Shown here one piece after another: positions 61,808-64,000 of a DNA stretch of 64,000 bases. Within the stretch, counting starts at the first letter, position 1. Each line of letters opens with the position of its first letter. The notes under the pieces are model-generated. The model was given only the letters and a program-made list of their open reading frames with translations, was not told the DNA's origin and did not search any database. Source of the DNA: Sphaerochaeta sp. (GTDB taxonomy: Bacteria; Spirochaetota; Spirochaetia; Sphaerochaetales; Sphaerochaetaceae); contig JAKVPA010000006.1 of assembly GCA_022482495.1 (NCBI GenBank), positions 1 through 64,000 of the forward strand, in the 5' to 3' direction. The translations under genes and the position numbers were made by a program.

Positions 61808-62569
61808 TTACAGGATGTTCCATTTCTGCTTCAACGCGGCGAGGGAGCCATCTTTCTCCATGGCTGCCAAGCCTTGGTTGACCAGGTTGAGCAACTCGGT
61901 GTTGCCTTTCTTGACGGCAATGGCGATGTCCTCCTGGGTGAACGGCTCACCGGCCAACAGCAGTCTGCCTTTGTAGTTCTCGTTGGAGAGCACGAAGTCG
62001 CTGGCGATCAAGGAGTCACAGACGCACGCCTCAAGGTTGCCGTTCAGCATGTCTTCGATGGCAAGCCCGATGTCATCGTACTGTTTGGGGACGACCGGGT
62101 AGTCGGCCAGGGCGAAATCGCCGGTGGTGCCGATCTGCACGCCGATCTTCTTTCCGGAGAGATCGTTGATCGATGCGTACTTGTCCTTGTCCGCCGCGCG
62201 GATGATCACCACCTGTCCATTGGACAGGATCGGCGTGGAGAAATCCATTGTCTGCTTGCGCTCTTCCGTCACGGTGACGCCGGAGGAGACACCGTCATAC
62301 GCGCCGTTGGCAAGACCTGCGAAAATGGTGTCCCATGGGATGTTCTTCACCGTCATGGTGACGCCGACTTCCTTTCCGATGGCCGGCATCAACTCGACTT
62401 CAAATCCCGTCAGGTTGCCTTTCTCATCAATGAACTCAAGCGGAGGCCAGGTCGCGTCAGCGGCGAACACATAGCTCTTCGCTTCCGATGGCGCGCTCTC
62501 CTTCGCCCCACCGGCGAAGACCACACCACACGCCAAAACACAAAGCAACACAATCCATACTTTTTTCAT
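61808..62569 (-). CDS. Amino-acid ABC transporter substrate-binding protein 2
   Basis: 253 residues, same family and layout as binding protein 1: TWPPLEFIDEKGNLTGFEVEL, GLANGAYDGVSSGVTVTEER, GKKIGVQIGTTGDF and the end GSLAALKQKWNIL. The signal region has a Cys at residue 14 (VLAC, acceptable for spirochaete lipoboxes) and a signal-peptidase-I site at VFA/GG, so it may be a lipoprotein. AGAGG precedes the ATG. The two proteins probably serve the one permease/ATPase with different ligands. Confidence 0.93.
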   Translation of the reverse strand: MKKVWIVLLCVLACGVVFAGGAKESAPSEAKSYVFAADATWPPLEFIDEKGNLTGFEVELMPAIGKEVGVTMTVKNIPWDTIFAGLANGAYDGVSSGVTVTEERKQTMDFSTPILSNGQVVIIRAADKDKYASINDLSGKKIGVQIGTTGDFALADYPVVPKQYDDIGLAIEDMLNGNLEACVCDSLIASDFVLSNENYKGRLLLAGEPFTQEDIAIAVKKGNTELLNLVNQGLAAMEKDGSLAALKQKWNIL

Positions 62570-62592
62570 CTTTTACCTCTGATGATTTGGAA

Positions 62593-63051
62593 TTACTTGA
62601 AGAAATAGGTGATCAGGAAACCCACCACCGCGCCAAAGACGGCGCCTCCGAACACCTGGGGGAACGAATGACCCAGCATCGTCTTCAAATGCTCCTGGGT
62701 GAACCTCCCGTCCTTGTGGATGTCCGAAAGGATGGAGCTCCATTCGTTGATCACTTCAGCCTGCTTTCCCGCGGCCCGGCGGATTCCCATGGCATCATGG
62801 ATCGTGATGGCGCCGAAACAGCAGGCGATGGCGAATTCCACCGTACCGCATCCTATGGTCATGCCAATGGAAACAATCAGGGCAACCACTCCCGCCGTAT
62901 GGCTGGAAGGCATTCCGCCGGTGGAGAAGGCTGCGTGGGGATTCCACGATCGCTCCAACGCAAGCGTGATGAACGGCTTGAGAAATTGCGCGCCAAAGAA
63001 CGCAAGGAAAGCGGACCACAACGGCGCATTGCCCAGGATGTCATTGTTCAT
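62593..63051 (-). CDS. DUF212 divergent PAP2-family membrane protein
   Basis: 152 residues, about four transmembrane helices. It has the PAP2-like GGMPSSHTAGVVALIVSIG and GAITIHDAMGIRRAAGKQAEVIN, both hallmarks of DUF212, but lacks the other PAP2 acid-phosphatase motif. Function unproven; possibly lipid-phosphate related. Its leaderless-type promoter overlaps that of the divergent MFS gene. Confidence 0.9.
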   Translation of the reverse strand: MNNDILGNAPLWSAFLAFFGAQFLKPFITLALERSWNPHAAFSTGGMPSSHTAGVVALIVSIGMTIGCGTVEFAIACCFGAITIHDAMGIRRAAGKQAEVINEWSSILSDIHKDGRFTQEHLKTMLGHSFPQVFGGAVFGAVVGFLITYFFK

Positions 63052-63057
63052 GGCTCC

Positions 63058-63086
63058 AATGTATCTTGTTTGGCTTCGCTAGACAA
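63058..63086 (-). promoter_or_regulatory. Promoter of the DUF212 gene, predicted leaderless
   Basis: On the minus strand: TTGTCT, 17 bases, TACATT, six bases, ATG 63051. Confidence 0.6.
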
Positions 63087-63108
63087 GAGCGCTCCACTCG
63101 TGTATACC
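63080..63108 (+). promoter_or_regulatory. Promoter of the MFS gene, near-leaderless
   Basis: TAGACA, 17 bases, TATACC, ten bases, ATG 63119. Its -35 shares bases with the -35 of the divergent DUF212 promoter, so the two probably compete. Confidence 0.5.
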
Positions 63109-63118
63109 TTCCTTTGCC

Positions 63119-64000
63119 ATGCAAACAAAGAGCGATACATTGCAGTCCTGGGTATTGAATTCGGCGAGTTTTTTCGCCAACACCGCCATCTCCATGATGG
63201 CGCTTTCGTTGGTCTATTACCTTCGTTCCGTCTTCTTGCTCACCCCCTCGCAGATCGGCGTGGGGACCAGCGTCAGCACGTTCAGCTATCTGATCGGCTG
63301 CCTCTGCCTGGCACGTCTGGTCAGCGCGATGAAACCCCGGTACGCCGTGGCGTTGGCGCTGGTTGGCATGGGTTCTTCCCTGCTGTTGTTTGTCCGCGCC
63401 CACCTGTTATGGGTGGCATATCTCGGATTGGCGTTGTATGGCGTGTTCATGAGTATGCTCTGGCCTTCCATCGAGGCCTGGTTCTCCCGAGGAAAAGAAG
63501 GGGAGGCGTTGAACAAGGCGTCCAACAGCTTCAACTTCTCCTGGAGCTTTGCCGCCGGGGTGTCGACGTTGTTCGCAGGCATGTTGGTGGAAGTCTCCGT
63601 GACGCTTGCGTTCTGGGTGGGCATCGCCATGCTTTTCGGGCTGGCCGCGTATGTCAGCCTGTTCGCCCATTTTGTGCCCGGCATGCGCGCCCTTCCCAGT
63701 GAGAATGTCTCCCGACAGGAGACGGTCCAGGAGGACCACAGCACGCCGCTGCGGTTTTTCTGCTGGGCAGGCATCGTTCTGGTGTACACCGGCATGAGCG
63801 TCGTGCAGAACATTTTTCCTCTGTACGCCCAGGATGAGCTGGGCATCAGCGAGTCGATGACCGGCCTGTTGCTGTTGATCCGAGGTGTCGCTACCTGTTT
63901 CACCTTCGTCTTCCTGGCGAAAACCCATTTCTGGCAGTTCAGCAGGAAAACCATTTTGTTTTCCCAATTGGGATTTGCGTTGGTCTGTTTCTGGGGCGCG
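63119..64000 (+). CDS. MFS transporter, cut by the window end
   Basis: The frame is open for 294 codons from ATG 63119 to the window end. About nine transmembrane helices are visible, starting FANTAISMMALSLVYYL. MFS features include the inter-helix loop CLARLVSAMKPRYAVAL, then LALYGVFMSMLWPSIEAWFS and ISESMTGLLLLIRGVATC. Substrate unknown. No Shine-Dalgarno precedes the ATG. Confidence 0.82.
   Translation, partial: MQTKSDTLQSWVLNSASFFANTAISMMALSLVYYLRSVFLLTPSQIGVGTSVSTFSYLIGCLCLARLVSAMKPRYAVALALVGMGSSLLLFVRAHLLWVAYLGLALYGVFMSMLWPSIEAWFSRGKEGEALNKASNSFNFSWSFAAGVSTLFAGMLVEVSVTLAFWVGIAMLFGLAAYVSLFAHFVPGMRALPSENVSRQETVQEDHSTPLRFFCWAGIVLVYTGMSVVQNIFPLYAQDELGISESMTGLLLLIRGVATCFTFVFLAKTHFWQFSRKTILFSQLGFALVCFWGA

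Overview
The window is a 64 kb chromosomal segment from a spirochaete, most likely a Sphaerochaeta-like member of the Sphaerochaetaceae. This is inferred from protein style, not from a search: a histone H1-like small protein, a type III glutamine synthetase, a long acetate kinase, an Lrp-linked serA-serC pair, and fermentative and sugar genes with no respiratory genes. Most of the window is GC-rich and tightly packed. Two stretches (42.7-43.7 kb and 47.6-49.7 kb) are strikingly AT-rich.

Layout. 0-5.3 kb: a cut tRNA-Pro, endonuclease III, ribosomal protein L28, and a threonine pair made of a homoserine dehydrogenase with a worn-out aspartokinase domain plus threonine synthase. 5.3-10.3 kb (minus strand): superoxide reductase, nicotinamidase, RecQ-like helicase, GalT-like protein, galactokinase and class II aldolase as one gene train. 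10.4-16.3 kb: FemABX peptidyltransferase, a YqeB-type selenium/molybdenum accessory protein, acetate kinase, a probable outer-membrane protein and MurB. 16.4-23.6 kb: CysS, an ECF sigma/anti-sigma pair, a frameshifted MtnA, ValS and a DUF72 protein. 23.6-29.4 kb (minus): H1-like protein, then VUT transporter, Lon, U32 peptidase and glycosyltransferase as an operon. 29.5-35.5 kb: carbamate kinase, LemA-like protein, DUF4105 membrane protein, RecO, RecJ and S21. 35.6-38.3 kb: serA, serC and an Lrp-type regulator. 38.4-42.7 kb: a truncated efflux-adaptor remnant, a flavodoxin-like reductase with an odd start codon, an HD-GYP protein and TypA. 43.7-47.6 kb: ExoIII and AsnA on one strand, a HAD phosphatase and a GH1 glycosidase on the other. 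47.6-50.9 kb: a decaying plasmid-like partition locus (iterons, palindromes, frameshifted parA, small RHH-like partner) with an intact IS1595-type element beside it. 51-59 kb: a GH13 protein that has lost its catalytic residues, GlnN, a UvrD-type helicase, a small exporter-like protein, a frameshifted DUF362-ferredoxin protein and an RNA m5C methyltransferase. 59-63 kb: a polar amino-acid ABC importer with two binding proteins, and a DUF212 protein. The window ends inside an MFS transporter.

The most notable genome-wide signal is transcriptional. Many genes lack a Shine-Dalgarno sequence and instead have a sigma70-like promoter whose -10 box sits 6-10 bases before the start codon. The -35 is usually of the form TTGCxx, TTGTCx or TTCCCT, with 17-18 bases of spacing. 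This predicts leaderless transcripts for about ten genes (nth, murB, yqeB, recO, the HD-GYP gene, mtnA and others), alongside ordinary SD-led genes inside operons. Neighbouring genes on opposite strands also repeatedly overlap at their 3' ends.

Three conserved genes (mtnA, parA, DUF362-ferredoxin) are each broken by one base in or beside a homopolymer run. That pattern fits either assembly indels or recent decay and should be settled before those genes are called dead.
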